A stretch of DNA of 64,000 nucleotides from positions 562,292 to 626,291 of the forward strand of contig NZ_LR701479.1 in assembly GCF_902498745.1 (NCBI RefSeq), given 5' to 3'. The notes beneath the pieces are model-generated. The model did no database searches, was not told the origin of the DNA, and was given only the letters and a program-made list of their open reading frames with translations. Below, one piece after another: positions 35,922 to 44,193 of the stretch. This DNA comes from Erythrobacter sp. EC-HK427 (GTDB lineage: Bacteria > Pseudomonadota > Alphaproteobacteria > Sphingomonadales > Sphingomonadaceae). A program made the position numbers and the translations under genes. Positions within the stretch are counted from its first letter, which is position 1. Each line of letters begins with the position of its first letter.

Positions 35922-38201
35922 TCAGAAACCGATCGGTCGCCCGGTCGCACCGCGCGCTTCCGCCTCTTCGCGGAGCCACTTCGCCAATACGGTCGGTTCC
36001 CTGACGGCTAGCAAACGGGCCCGGGCAGCAACCACAGCAAAGTCGCCTGGCGTCAGATCAATGAGCGATGCCTGTTGCGGCGGACACATAACGGAGAAAT
36101 AGCGCTCAAAAAGCGCGTGAGCGCGCCGCGGATCAAGAGTTTGGAATGTCACGCGGATAGTAAACCTGCGCTGCGCCGCAGGATCGAGCATTTCGGCGTG
36201 ATTGGTGGTCGCGACAAAGGGAAACCTCAGCCCTTCCATCTGCCGAAGCATCTCGTTGACCATGCTGCGCTCCCAGCCCCTGACGGCTTCTGCCCGCTTG
36301 GCAAGAAAGTCGTCTGCCTCATCGATCAGCAACATTGCGCCGGACCGTGCAGCCTCATGAAATGCTTCGGCCATAAGCTGCTCCGTTCCCCCAACAAAGG
36401 GATTGAGGAGATCAGAGCCTCGCTTTTCGATGGCCTCCATCCCCAGCAGATTTGCAAGATGCCGTGCATAAGCACTTTTGCCGGTGCCCGACGGACCAGA
36501 CAGGAGCAGGCTCCAGGCAGGGCTACCAGCCTGACGCAATCGAGATCCGAGTTGGGCAAGGTCGGCATCGGCAACCGAAAGCGCCGGGTCATAGACGGAG
36601 CTGGTTCGAAAGGCCGATGGCCGCTGGCCCGAGACCGCCGAGACGAGCTCATTCCCTATAGCGAGGACCTCGCAGTCCGCACCGCCAGCCCGCCTGGCGC
36701 CCCTGATGGCCGAGGCAAGGATGGCCGGAGCTGCTGGCAAGCTTGCGAGCCGCGCGACCGTATCGTCGGTCAGCTTGAGCCGTTCTTTGCGAATGTGTCT
36801 GCGAACGATACCTTCGCGCACCGCTTGCGACGGCTTTGGAAACTCGATGGCGAGATCCATTCGTCTGACCAGTGATTCCTCCAGCCGGCGCGGCTCGTTG
36901 ATGATCCAGATCGTCGGGCGTTCGGCACCTTCAACGAGATTGTTGAGCCAGAGCTTCGAGCGGTGCCCGCGCTCTTCGGGATCAAGCAGAAGAACATCGT
37001 CAGCCTCGTCCATCACGATAAGATGTTTCTGATCCCCCCGCGTAATGGCGCGCAAGGTCATGAGATGTGCCAGTCGTTCCCGTCTGTGCGGCTCTCTGCC
37101 ACTTTCATCAGCTTCACCGGCAAACAGAGCCTGCGCGCCTACGCGCGAGGCCAGAAGCCGGGCAAATTCTGTTTTGCCTGTGCCCGGTGGCCCATGGAGA
37201 AGGATCGAAACGGGCTCGCCGCTCGAAACAAGCTTCTCGGCAATTTCCCGGGGAATGCCCAAATGATCGAAATCCGTCCAGCGCAGCGAAGAGCGCGAGG
37301 AGCGGGGCATCAGGGTACGCACGAGCTGCGCCTTGCTCCTCGCACCGGAGCGGGCAATCCGAAGAAGATAGTTGGCTGCCGAATACTCCCCGTCAGAGTC
37401 CCGCTCGACCAGCCCACCGCGGCAGATTGGTGCCGATATATGCAGTCGGCAATCAACGGCGTTTGATGTAGCGCCAACGATGGGCGCAATGGCAGCCGGG
37501 GTAAGGTGGGAACCCCGATTGCCTGGCAAGACATCGAGGAGCTCCTGCCATTCTTCGAACAAATTGACCCGTGCGAACAGCGACACAATCGCTTGATCCA
37601 GACTATCCAGGCCGAGCAGCTCGCCAAGCCAGCCGATGATCCTGTCGAGCTCGGATTTGCGAACACGCCCAGACCTGTTTCGGCACGCGCTGGCAAGTTC
37701 CTTGATCAGTGCCGGACGATCAGACGGTTTGATGTCTGCCGCATCAATGTCGGGCAGATCGGCGTCGTCGATCTTCACGCGCGAGAAAACACTGAGGAGC
37801 CCTTCGCCATGACGGTTCAGCATCAAGGGCGAAAGGCGGCTGACCGCATCCGCCCAAGCGAGGCGGAAGCGGATCGCTTCGCCATCGCTAATTGAAGCAG
37901 GCTGATGCAGCCCATGGGAGTAATTGTTTCTGCGGCGAAGCGCTTTTCGATTTCTCATAGGAAAATTCATGAAAGTCGAATGCGTCAAAAATGGACGCGG
38001 TTTGACCTGCCATGTCGGACGGCAGATTTGCCGGCCTTTCCACTGGCCAGCCCCAAGCGCAAATCCTGGACCAGCGGGGAGCCAAACCCGCTCCGCATCG
38101 AAACCGCCAAGCCTGCGGCATCCGCATGACGCCGCATGGACAAGAGGCTGATCGCCTTCCAGCACGATCAACAAGTCCGGGCCCGTAAACATAGGCCGCA
38201 T
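35922..38201 (-). CDS. tandem AAA+ ATPase
   Basis: Up to 759 residues; the start is uncertain because the first roughly 80 residues look unlike a folded domain and no start has a strong ribosome site (alternatives at 37970 and 37958). An N-terminal helical region is followed by two AAA+ modules: Walker A 'HGPPGTGKTEFA' with Walker B 'LIVMDEADDVLL', and Walker A 'SGPSGTGKSAYA' with Walker B 'LLIDEADDF' plus sensor 'ATTNHAE' and Arg-finger-like 'AAQRRF'. The second looks like FtsH/Cdc48-type AAA domains. It is separated by 155 bases from the WYL operon on the same strand and divergent from the ABC-3C operon. A remodelling or unfolding role is inferred. Confidence 0.78.
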   Translation of the reverse strand: MRPMFTGPDLLIVLEGDQPLVHAASCGCRRLGGFDAERVWLPAGPGFALGAGQWKGRQICRPTWQVKPRPFLTHSTFMNFPMRNRKALRRRNNYSHGLHQPASISDGEAIRFRLAWADAVSRLSPLMLNRHGEGLLSVFSRVKIDDADLPDIDAADIKPSDRPALIKELASACRNRSGRVRKSELDRIIGWLGELLGLDSLDQAIVSLFARVNLFEEWQELLDVLPGNRGSHLTPAAIAPIVGATSNAVDCRLHISAPICRGGLVERDSDGEYSAANYLLRIARSGARSKAQLVRTLMPRSSRSSLRWTDFDHLGIPREIAEKLVSSGEPVSILLHGPPGTGKTEFARLLASRVGAQALFAGEADESGREPHRRERLAHLMTLRAITRGDQKHLIVMDEADDVLLLDPEERGHRSKLWLNNLVEGAERPTIWIINEPRRLEESLVRRMDLAIEFPKPSQAVREGIVRRHIRKERLKLTDDTVARLASLPAAPAILASAIRGARRAGGADCEVLAIGNELVSAVSGQRPSAFRTSSVYDPALSVADADLAQLGSRLRQAGSPAWSLLLSGPSGTGKSAYARHLANLLGMEAIEKRGSDLLNPFVGGTEQLMAEAFHEAARSGAMLLIDEADDFLAKRAEAVRGWERSMVNEMLRQMEGLRFPFVATTNHAEMLDPAAQRRFTIRVTFQTLDPRRAHALFERYFSVMCPPQQASLIDLTPGDFAVVAARARLLAVREPTVLAKWLREEAEARGATGRPIGF

Positions 38202-38411
38202 CGGGACTCGGATATTGTCTCAGAGGGTGTGGACAACAAGGTAGTGCAATGTCTCCTTTGCGCCCTCAAGTCAGCCGTTCAGGCTGCCTCGACGCAATCC
38301 CGAAACCTGCCGTAGGTGAGTGCGGCTCTGAGCTGCACGATCAATGACGGACTTTGGGACATTTCTGCCGTTCCCAAGCGATGCGTCGAGCGGCAGGGCT
38401 GGTCAGGAGCA
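38202..38411. other. 5' part of divergent intergenic region
   Basis: Part of the roughly 400-base gap between the AAA+ gene and the ABC-3C operon. No gene is supported. Two short inverted repeats occur: TTGGGA with TCCCAA and CTGCCG with CGGCAG, both in about 38,350-38,400. They continue the hairpin-rich character of the downstream segment. Confidence 0.3.
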
Positions 38412-38559
38412 GACAAACAGCGTTTGTCCATCGGACACGACGGGACAACAAAGAATGAGCGGGTGTCCGAACAACCGATGGCTAAGAGGAGTGTTGCTAG
38501 AAACCTCGATCCCGGTGCGATTTCCTGTGACGGAAATTTGCCGCTCCGCTATGGAGCGG
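38412..38559 (+). repeat. hairpin-rich leader of the ABC-3C operon
   Basis: Four inverted repeats follow one another directly upstream of the hydrolase gene: GACAAAC-N3-GTTTGTC (38412-38428); TCGGACAC with GTGTCCGA (38431-38438 and 38463-38470), overlapping an alternative pair CCATCGG/CCGATGG; ATTTCC-N6-GGAAAT (38520-38537); and CCGCTCC-N5-GGAGCGG (38541-38559). The first and last have seven perfect pairs with very short loops. The last ends 43 bases before the start codon. They could be operators for a dimeric repressor, a structured 5' untranslated region or a small RNA. No T-run follows, so simple terminators are unlikely. Confidence 0.45.
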
Positions 38560-38602
38560 TTAACAGCAACGAATTAGGGACGAAATTTGCTTTGGGGTGG
38601 GA

Positions 38603-39892
38603 ATGTCGAACGAGGGGCCAGTAGAAGTATTCGCGCGACCGCGGCTGACGTCGCCGCCCCCTGCGGTGCTGGACATTGTCTTCGTACATGGCCTCGGCGG
38701 CGATCAATTCGAGACTTGGCGTTCGTCAGAGAAGGAATCCTGGCTTCAGTGGCTCGCCACGGATTTTCCCACATGCCGGATATTCACAGTCGGATATGAT
38801 TCATCGAAGTTCGCTAGCGTCCTCTCAGGTGATGGCGCATCCATCCAGGATCTTGCACTCATTATGGCGGACGGGTTGGCAAGCCGTGAGGAACGAGCGC
38901 CACACACCCTGCTGGTTGCGCACAGCCTTGGCGGCCTGATCGTCAAGCAGATGCTTCGTCGCTGCTCAGAGTCCTTGAGCCCTGATTTCATTGAAATTGG
39001 CCGCTCGGTCACCGGTGTTGCGTTTTTGGCAACGCCGCATCAGGGCGCCCAGGCAGCCAAGACCCTCGATTTTCTCTTGCGGCAATTTCTGAGCAAGCAG
39101 TCGAAGCAGCTCGCGTATGGCGACGACAATCTAGTCGATCTGAACGACTCCTTCAGATCATGGGTCGCGCGGCAAGGCGTAGCGGTTCGCGCTTATTTTG
39201 AGACAGAGAAGACTTATGGCGTCCATGTTGTCGATAAGGTTACGGCCAACCCGGGGGTGAGTGGCTGTGAGCCGATCGGCGTGCAGACAGACCATATCAC
39301 CATCTGCAAGCCAGCCACGCGCACAGCACCTGTCTTTAAGTCGATTTCCGCTTTCATCCGCCAGTTGCTCAAGAAGATAACGCCGCCGACTGCCGAGATT
39401 GGAGCCGCCAGCGCCGACCAACCAGAACCCTCCGGCGGGGGGCAAGCCGCCATCGCTTCTGAGGATGCCCCCACAGAGCTCAATTCTGAAATTTTATCTG
39501 ACTTTCAGTATTATATGACACATGCCGACGTGGATCGCCGTGATCTCGAGCAGAAGTTGGCCGACGCGGGGCGAACCTACGCGGTAGCCGATGCGAAGCG
39601 GAAGAAAGAGCGATTCAATATGACGCTCCAGCGGCATATCGCACAGCCATCGGCGGTGGCGCGGTACGCCAAGCTCATGGCCGACGTAGAGTCTCGATTC
39701 AACCGGCATGTAGTTCGCGAGATCGCCCATGGCGCCGACATCGCTGCGGTCGACCGGGTCGTTCAAGAGCATGTTGTCGAGCCATGCGTGTTGGCACACT
39801 CTACCAGTGAAGGGCAAATAACCGCGGGATTGGTCGACGGTGCCTTGTACTACTTGGCAGGCAATTGCCATCTGGCGTGGGACAATGTCTGA
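38603..39892 (+). CDS. ABC-3C system effector: alpha/beta hydrolase fused to C-terminal ABC-3C-type domain
   Basis: 429 residues from the ATG at 38603 (GGGGTGGG ribosome site; an in-frame GTG lies two codons earlier). The N-terminal 255 residues are a lipase/PGAP1-like alpha/beta hydrolase: oxyanion 'FVHGLGGD' (28-34), nucleophile 'VAHSLGG' (Ser at about 108), 'FLATPHQGA' and catalytic His in 'QTDHITICKP' (about 231). A Pro/Ala linker (260-290) leads to a helical C-terminal domain ('DFQYYMTHADVDRRDLEQKL' onward) of the type that tethers effectors in ABC three-component systems. Its stop overlaps the middle-component gene. The expected action is hydrolysis of a lipid or ester when the ABC ATPase signals invasion; the target is unknown. 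Confidence 0.75.
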   Translation: MSNEGPVEVFARPRLTSPPPAVLDIVFVHGLGGDQFETWRSSEKESWLQWLATDFPTCRIFTVGYDSSKFASVLSGDGASIQDLALIMADGLASREERAPHTLLVAHSLGGLIVKQMLRRCSESLSPDFIEIGRSVTGVAFLATPHQGAQAAKTLDFLLRQFLSKQSKQLAYGDDNLVDLNDSFRSWVARQGVAVRAYFETEKTYGVHVVDKVTANPGVSGCEPIGVQTDHITICKPATRTAPVFKSISAFIRQLLKKITPPTAEIGAASADQPEPSGGGQAAIASEDAPTELNSEILSDFQYYMTHADVDRRDLEQKLADAGRTYAVADAKRKKERFNMTLQRHIAQPSAVARYAKLMADVESRFNRHVVREIAHGADIAAVDRVVQEHVVEPCVLAHSTSEGQITAGLVDGALYYLAGNCHLAWDNV

Positions 39893-40400
39893 GTTCCGCG
39901 TCTGGTTCGCATCGCGCGACCCATATCATTGCGTTTTCCGCATGGTGCGTCTGCTTTGCGCCAAGGGCGAAGCCATGCCAGTCGAACAGCTTCGCGTGCT
40001 TGATATGTTCCTGATGTTTCCCGTCATGCTGGAGCGACTTTCGCTTCCGTCGGAGATCAAGGCGCGCTTTCGAGAACTACGGAGCGACACCGAAAAATCG
40101 ACCTTTGCCCGGCTGCCTGGCACCGCGTCCGTCTGGCAAGATCTACAAATCTACCAGGCTACCGCGCTGAAACAGCTTACTGGCCTTGGGCTGTTGAAGC
40201 GCGATGCCCTGCGAGATCGATACGCCAGCCTCGAGTTTAAACAGGTTCCTGCGGAAATTCTCGCGAAAGCGACTGAGCGAAATACCGACGACGCAGCGCT
40301 GATGCGCTTTCTGGTGGTTGATCTTGCATCGCTGCCGATGACGGGGAAAAACAATCTCTTCAAGCGCGCGGGCCTGCCAGCTCGAGGGCCAGTGGTATGA
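39885..40400 (+). CDS. ABC-3C system middle component
   Basis: 171 residues from the ATG at 39885, overlapping the hydrolase stop by 8 bases. The small helical protein has 'WFASRDPYHCVFRMVRLLCA' at its N-terminus and 'RVLDMFLMFPVMLERLSLP' next, then 'QATALKQLTGLGLLKRD', which looks like a winged-helix element. This position, size and style fit the middle component of ABC-3C systems, which links the ABC ATPase to the effector-bearing protein. The ATPase gene starts inside its stop (ATGA), so the three genes are strictly coupled. Function is inferred from the system rather than shown by motifs. Confidence 0.7.
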   Translation: MSEFRVWFASRDPYHCVFRMVRLLCAKGEAMPVEQLRVLDMFLMFPVMLERLSLPSEIKARFRELRSDTEKSTFARLPGTASVWQDLQIYQATALKQLTGLGLLKRDALRDRYASLEFKQVPAEILAKATERNTDDAALMRFLVVDLASLPMTGKNNLFKRAGLPARGPVV

Positions 40401-42292
40401 GTGCCTTTCTTCGCATCGAGCGGATGCTCATCACTCGAGGGGCAAACGTGCTTTACGACGAGCCGTTTCACGCAGGAGTGAACATCATCCACGGCTCGAA
40501 CGGCTCCGGCAAGTCCACCTTGGCGGATTTCATTTATTTCGGTCTCGGCGGGGATCTACGCGAATGGAAAGAATCGGCTTCGCGCGCGGAACGCGTCTAT
40601 CTACAAATTCTAACGCCGGCAGGCACGCTTACCCTTCGTCGCGACGTATCCACTGACGGGTTACGGCCCATGTCGATCTATTTTGGCGAAATGGACAATG
40701 CGCTCTCTTCGCCGAACGAAGGTTGGCAGCTGTTCAGCTACAAGCGACCGGAACATGGATACAGCTTTAGCCAAGTGCTGTTTCGGGCCATCGGACTCCC
40801 CGAGTCTATCAGCGACGGCGCGAGCAACATCACGATGCACCAGCTGCTGCGTATCCTGTATGTCGACCAGCTCACACCGGTGCAGCGGATCTTTCGGGTC
40901 GAGAATTTTGACACTTGGCAAACGCGACAGGCGGTTGGCGACTTGCTGACCGGTGTGGGTGGATACGATCTATACGAAAAACAGATCGCACTACGCGAGA
41001 CCGAGAAGCAATATGAGGCGGCGGCAACGGCGTATCGCAGTCTCGTCGCCGTGGCGTCTGGGTATGGTGAGAACATTCTCATCGAGCATATCCAGGCCTC
41101 GGTAGCGAAACTGGAAAGCGAGCGGTCGAAATTATTGAAGTCTATCCGAGATTTAGTCGACTACTCGGTGTCAAGTGAGGACCAAAATGCGCTAAAGCAG
41201 ATGAGGGCTTCCGCACTCAGCGACTACACCAAGGCTAGGCGACAGGTAGCCCGGCTCGTTAACGAAATCGAAGTTCTCGATTTCGAAATCGACGACGCTG
41301 AGGATTTCATACGTCACCTTAAGCAGTCGCTGTCGGACTTCGACGATTCCTCTGTGACATTCTTTGCCCTAGGGCATCTTGCCTTCGAATATTGTCCGTC
41401 ATGCTTCGCGCCGGTTGAACCGAAGCATGAGGACCATTGCCAGTTGTGCAATACGCCCCGACTCGAGGGAGGCGATGACTCAAGGACGCTGGCGGTGCGT
41501 CTCGATTTGCAGATGCAGTTGAAGGAATCCGAGGCCCTTCAAACCGATCGACACGCGCAACGGACCCGGAAATCCGGACAGTTGCGAGTGGCGCGGCAGG
41601 GGCTAAGACGCGCTACCTCGACGATCGAGCTGGCCGAAACTGGAACCGTGACCGGCCGCGAAAGCGCTATCGCAGAGTTGAGCCGCAAGACCGGCTTCAT
41701 CGATAGTGAACTGGAAGGCCTCCAGAGACGCTTGGAACTAGCGAAGCAGATCAAGGCCGCGTCAGATGCCAAGGAGGATCTGAATTCGCGGCTGACCCGC
41801 CTGAGGGCGGAAATCGAGGCGGTGTCACGGGCACAGGGGAACCGGAAACGCGAGGCGCTCACGCTAATTTCGAACCGTACAAAGGCCTTGCTGGACCAGG
41901 ATCTTCAGGAGCACAGCGATTTTGGCGAGGTGGCGAACGTATCTTTCGAATTCTCCGGTGACTGGATCGCCATCAACGGCGACAAGAACCGGGCCGGAAG
42001 CGCCAGCGGGATGGTGATCCTGAAGAACAGCTTTGCGGCGGGGATGCTTGATGCCGCGCTCCTTGATGAACGCTTCAACCTTCCGCGCTGGATGCTGTTC
42101 GATAATGTCGAGGACAAGGGGATGGTCGAGGAGAGATCTTGGAATTTCCAACGCCTGCTTGTCGCCATGTCCGATGCAGCGAAGGTCCCACATCAGATCA
42201 TCTTCACGACATCAAAAATTGCGCCTGAGCTTGACCGTCCAGAGCTGGTCGTGGGGCGCAGATATGAGCGTGCAGCACGCTCGCTGAATTGA
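40397..42292 (+). CDS. ABC-3C system ABC ATPase (SMC/Rad50-like)
   Basis: 631 residues. An SMC/Rad50-type split ATPase: Walker A 'HGSNGSGKSTLADF' at about 32-45, long coiled-coil arms (about 195-330 and 370-510), two CxxC knuckles at about 333-336 and 348-351 (zinc-hook or ribbon at the arm tip), an ABC signature-like 'AGSASGMVIL' and Walker B 'RWMLFDNVEDKG', followed by an 'IIFTTSK' strand. The usual Walker B DE pair is replaced by DN-x-E, as in several ABC-3C and related conflict ATPases. Such ATPases are thought to bind nucleic acid of invaders and trigger the effector. It is last in the three-gene coupled operon; a nuclease-like gene follows 60 bases later. Confidence 0.85.
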   Translation: MSAFLRIERMLITRGANVLYDEPFHAGVNIIHGSNGSGKSTLADFIYFGLGGDLREWKESASRAERVYLQILTPAGTLTLRRDVSTDGLRPMSIYFGEMDNALSSPNEGWQLFSYKRPEHGYSFSQVLFRAIGLPESISDGASNITMHQLLRILYVDQLTPVQRIFRVENFDTWQTRQAVGDLLTGVGGYDLYEKQIALRETEKQYEAAATAYRSLVAVASGYGENILIEHIQASVAKLESERSKLLKSIRDLVDYSVSSEDQNALKQMRASALSDYTKARRQVARLVNEIEVLDFEIDDAEDFIRHLKQSLSDFDDSSVTFFALGHLAFEYCPSCFAPVEPKHEDHCQLCNTPRLEGGDDSRTLAVRLDLQMQLKESEALQTDRHAQRTRKSGQLRVARQGLRRATSTIELAETGTVTGRESAIAELSRKTGFIDSELEGLQRRLELAKQIKAASDAKEDLNSRLTRLRAEIEAVSRAQGNRKREALTLISNRTKALLDQDLQEHSDFGEVANVSFEFSGDWIAINGDKNRAGSASGMVILKNSFAAGMLDAALLDERFNLPRWMLFDNVEDKGMVEERSWNFQRLLVAMSDAAKVPHQIIFTTSKIAPELDRPELVVGRRYERAARSLN

Positions 42293-42352
42293 ATAGCCGA
42301 TCACGGAGGTGGCGGATTGTGACCTCTGTGACCGGATCAGGGGGAGGCGGCA

Positions 42353-42889
42353 ATGGACGATCTTCGAGAACTGTTTTTCCGCTCGTTCGAGCAGTTCACC
42401 GAGCGCGAGGGAGAAAACATTCTCCACGGTACAAGCGAACGCAACCTTTGCGCACGATGGGCGCCCTTACTTGAGACGGCCGCGGTCGAGGCGGGCTATG
42501 ACGAGTATCGAGCCGACACCGAGTATAACCGCAAGCAGGGCGGACAGGTAAAGACGATACTCGACGAGACGATGCATGTCGTACGGATCACGTGTGACCT
42601 CATCCTGCATAGCCGCGGGCGGGTCGTAGAGCGCGACAATTTGATCGCTATCGAAATGAAGCGTTCATCGCATCCCGAGCGCGAGAAGCAAAAGGACCGG
42701 ATTAGGCTGCGAGCGCTAACCAAACCTTCGTATGACGACGTCTGGTCGGCGGACGGACGAGCGCTACCCGAACATGTGTGCGGCTATGGGCTCGGCTATT
42801 TTGTCGAACTCGATGCAGATAGTCGGATGTTCCGATTCGAAGAATATCAACTCGGCAATCTTTCAGACGAGATTCAGAGGGTCTTTTAG
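42353..42889 (+). CDS. PD-(D/E)XK-like nuclease protein behind ABC-3C genes
   Basis: 178 residues with a compact PDDEXK-like core: 'ITCDLILHSRG' (Asp) followed by 'NLIAIEMKRSSHPEREKQKD' (Glu-x-Lys and a charged helix), then 'RLRALTK'. The N-terminus ('SERNLCARWAPLLETAAVEA') is helical and the C-terminus carries 'GYGLGYFVELDAD' strands. An A/G-rich ribosome site lies near 42,340 (GGGGGAGGCGG). It is 60 bases after the ABC ATPase on the same strand and could be cotranscribed as an additional effector or a separate module. Catalytic residues look intact. Confidence 0.65.
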   Translation: MDDLRELFFRSFEQFTEREGENILHGTSERNLCARWAPLLETAAVEAGYDEYRADTEYNRKQGGQVKTILDETMHVVRITCDLILHSRGRVVERDNLIAIEMKRSSHPEREKQKDRIRLRALTKPSYDDVWSADGRALPEHVCGYGLGYFVELDADSRMFRFEEYQLGNLSDEIQRVF

Positions 42890-42892
42890 TTC

Positions 42893-43285
42893 ACTAGCCC
42901 AAATTGCCAACGCGACTTAACCGACGGCGACAACGAAATCGCCATTGCCACGGCCTAACGATAGCTCTTTTTGAGTGCCTTCCTTATCGTCCGCTTCTAC
43001 GAGCGCGAAAGACCGCTTTCGGCAAAGAGCGACGTTGGGGGTTGCCTTTCTGAGCGACCGACCCTGAGTCTTTTGCTGAAGGGCAGCTTTGGGCATTAGC
43101 GAGCCTAAAGGCAGACAGTCCTTTTTCGGCCCAATTCCTGACGTCCAGAAAGTCATCTTGGTGTTTAATGCGGGCCGGGCTGAGAGCCTCAACAGCGAGC
43201 ACGTCCAAATTTTCTGTTACGCGTCAATTATTTGGAGTAACATCGCGGTAGCTTTTTCGGCACAACGACTGTGGCGACTCAGTGA
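42893..43285. other. intergenic segment, possibly an interspersed repeat
   Basis: About 390 bases with no supported gene. Frames on both strands are short shadows. The stretch around 43,000-43,160 ('CCGCTTTCGGCAAAGAGCG', 'TTTTTCGGCCC') is reminiscent of interspersed intergenic sequences seen repeatedly in sphingomonad genomes, but I cannot confirm this within one window since no second copy is present. Its right end abuts the protease-like gene that lacks a start, so a junction may lie near 43,260-43,290. Confidence 0.3.
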
Positions 43286-44182
43286 TGCGACGAGGTCGAG
43301 CGCTGGGGAGACTACATCGGCGAGGATCGCGAACTGATCGCGCGGTCGACCTTTTGGACTTATTCGATCTTCTCCGAACTGGGCCTCGGGCGCTATCGAT
43401 CCGAGGGTTTCTATGACCGCTACTGGCTGGACGGGCCGTGGTTCAGGCCGTCTTGGACAGACTTCAATACGAAACAGGTCTCCTTCGGCCTCTTCGACCA
43501 GAAGCGAGAAGAGGCCGGGATCGGGTTCATCTTCGACGTGCCCCAGTGGCACGGGCCGGAATTTTTAGTCATCGACAGGCTAAGCTTTCCGCTCCTCGGC
43601 GATATAGCTTTCCCCTTCGCGATCCGACAGACCGAGATCGAACATCATGTAGCGCATCCCATCGGTGCTACCAGCGCCTGCTGGGCACAGTGCAGGACGA
43701 CATCGCTCTGGGGCGTGCTCACCGCAGGCCATGCGGTCAACGGCAATCGGCCCGGCCGCGCTGTGCCGATGGCATCGGGTAACACCGCGTCGCTCTGCCG
43801 CTCATACTTCCAGCCGGTGGATGCCGCCTTCGTTCTGACGCCGGCACCGGGCCACAAACCGACGCCACTTCCGATCTTGAGTTTTGCCTCGATGGGACTG
43901 CCGGTCGTCGTCGACTGTCAGTCTGGTTCGGTCTCGCGCACCGTTGTCAAGGTGCAGAACAATTGTGGAGTCCTCAACACGCGCGAGGTCGGCGTCACCC
44001 TCTGCCTCGACCAACCGGCCTCCGAAGGTGATTCCGGGGCGCTCATTCGGGTCGCGAATGGCGACGCTGTCGGCCTCTATGGCGGCTTGATGAAAGCGCC
44101 GAGCACGCCGACCGACCTTCGCGGCCTCGCCCAGAATTTTGAGCAGGCAATCCTCGCCCTCGACGTCCTTCCTTACTTGTAG
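43286..44182 (+). pseudogene. trypsin-like serine protease gene lacking a normal start
   Basis: The coding frame is continuous from just after a TGA (43283-43285) to 44182 and encodes a chymotrypsin-fold protease: catalytic His in 'WGVLTAGHAV', Asp in 'PVDAAFVL' and Ser in 'ASEGDSGAL'. N-terminal sequence 'GDYIGEDRELIARSTFWTYS' and onward clearly continues upstream of the only good start candidate, a GTG at 43538 (214 residues), and no ATG, GTG or TTG exists earlier in the open frame. So either translation starts at the GTG with a shortened front, or the gene is 5' truncated. The triad is intact in both cases. It is followed 11 bases later by a Trypco/Pepco-like gene, a known pairing in bacterial conflict systems. 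Confidence 0.65.
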
Positions 44183-44193
44183 AGGAGCGTTTC

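Noticed and set aside
38316-38624. 102-codon plus-strand frame over the ABC-3C leader
   Set aside because: It overlaps the hairpin cluster and the start of the hydrolase gene in another frame and lacks protein character.
42917-43192. 91-codon minus-strand frame after the ABC-3C nuclease gene
   Set aside because: No ribosome site or domain, overlapping alternative frames, and repeat-like character; not called as a gene.
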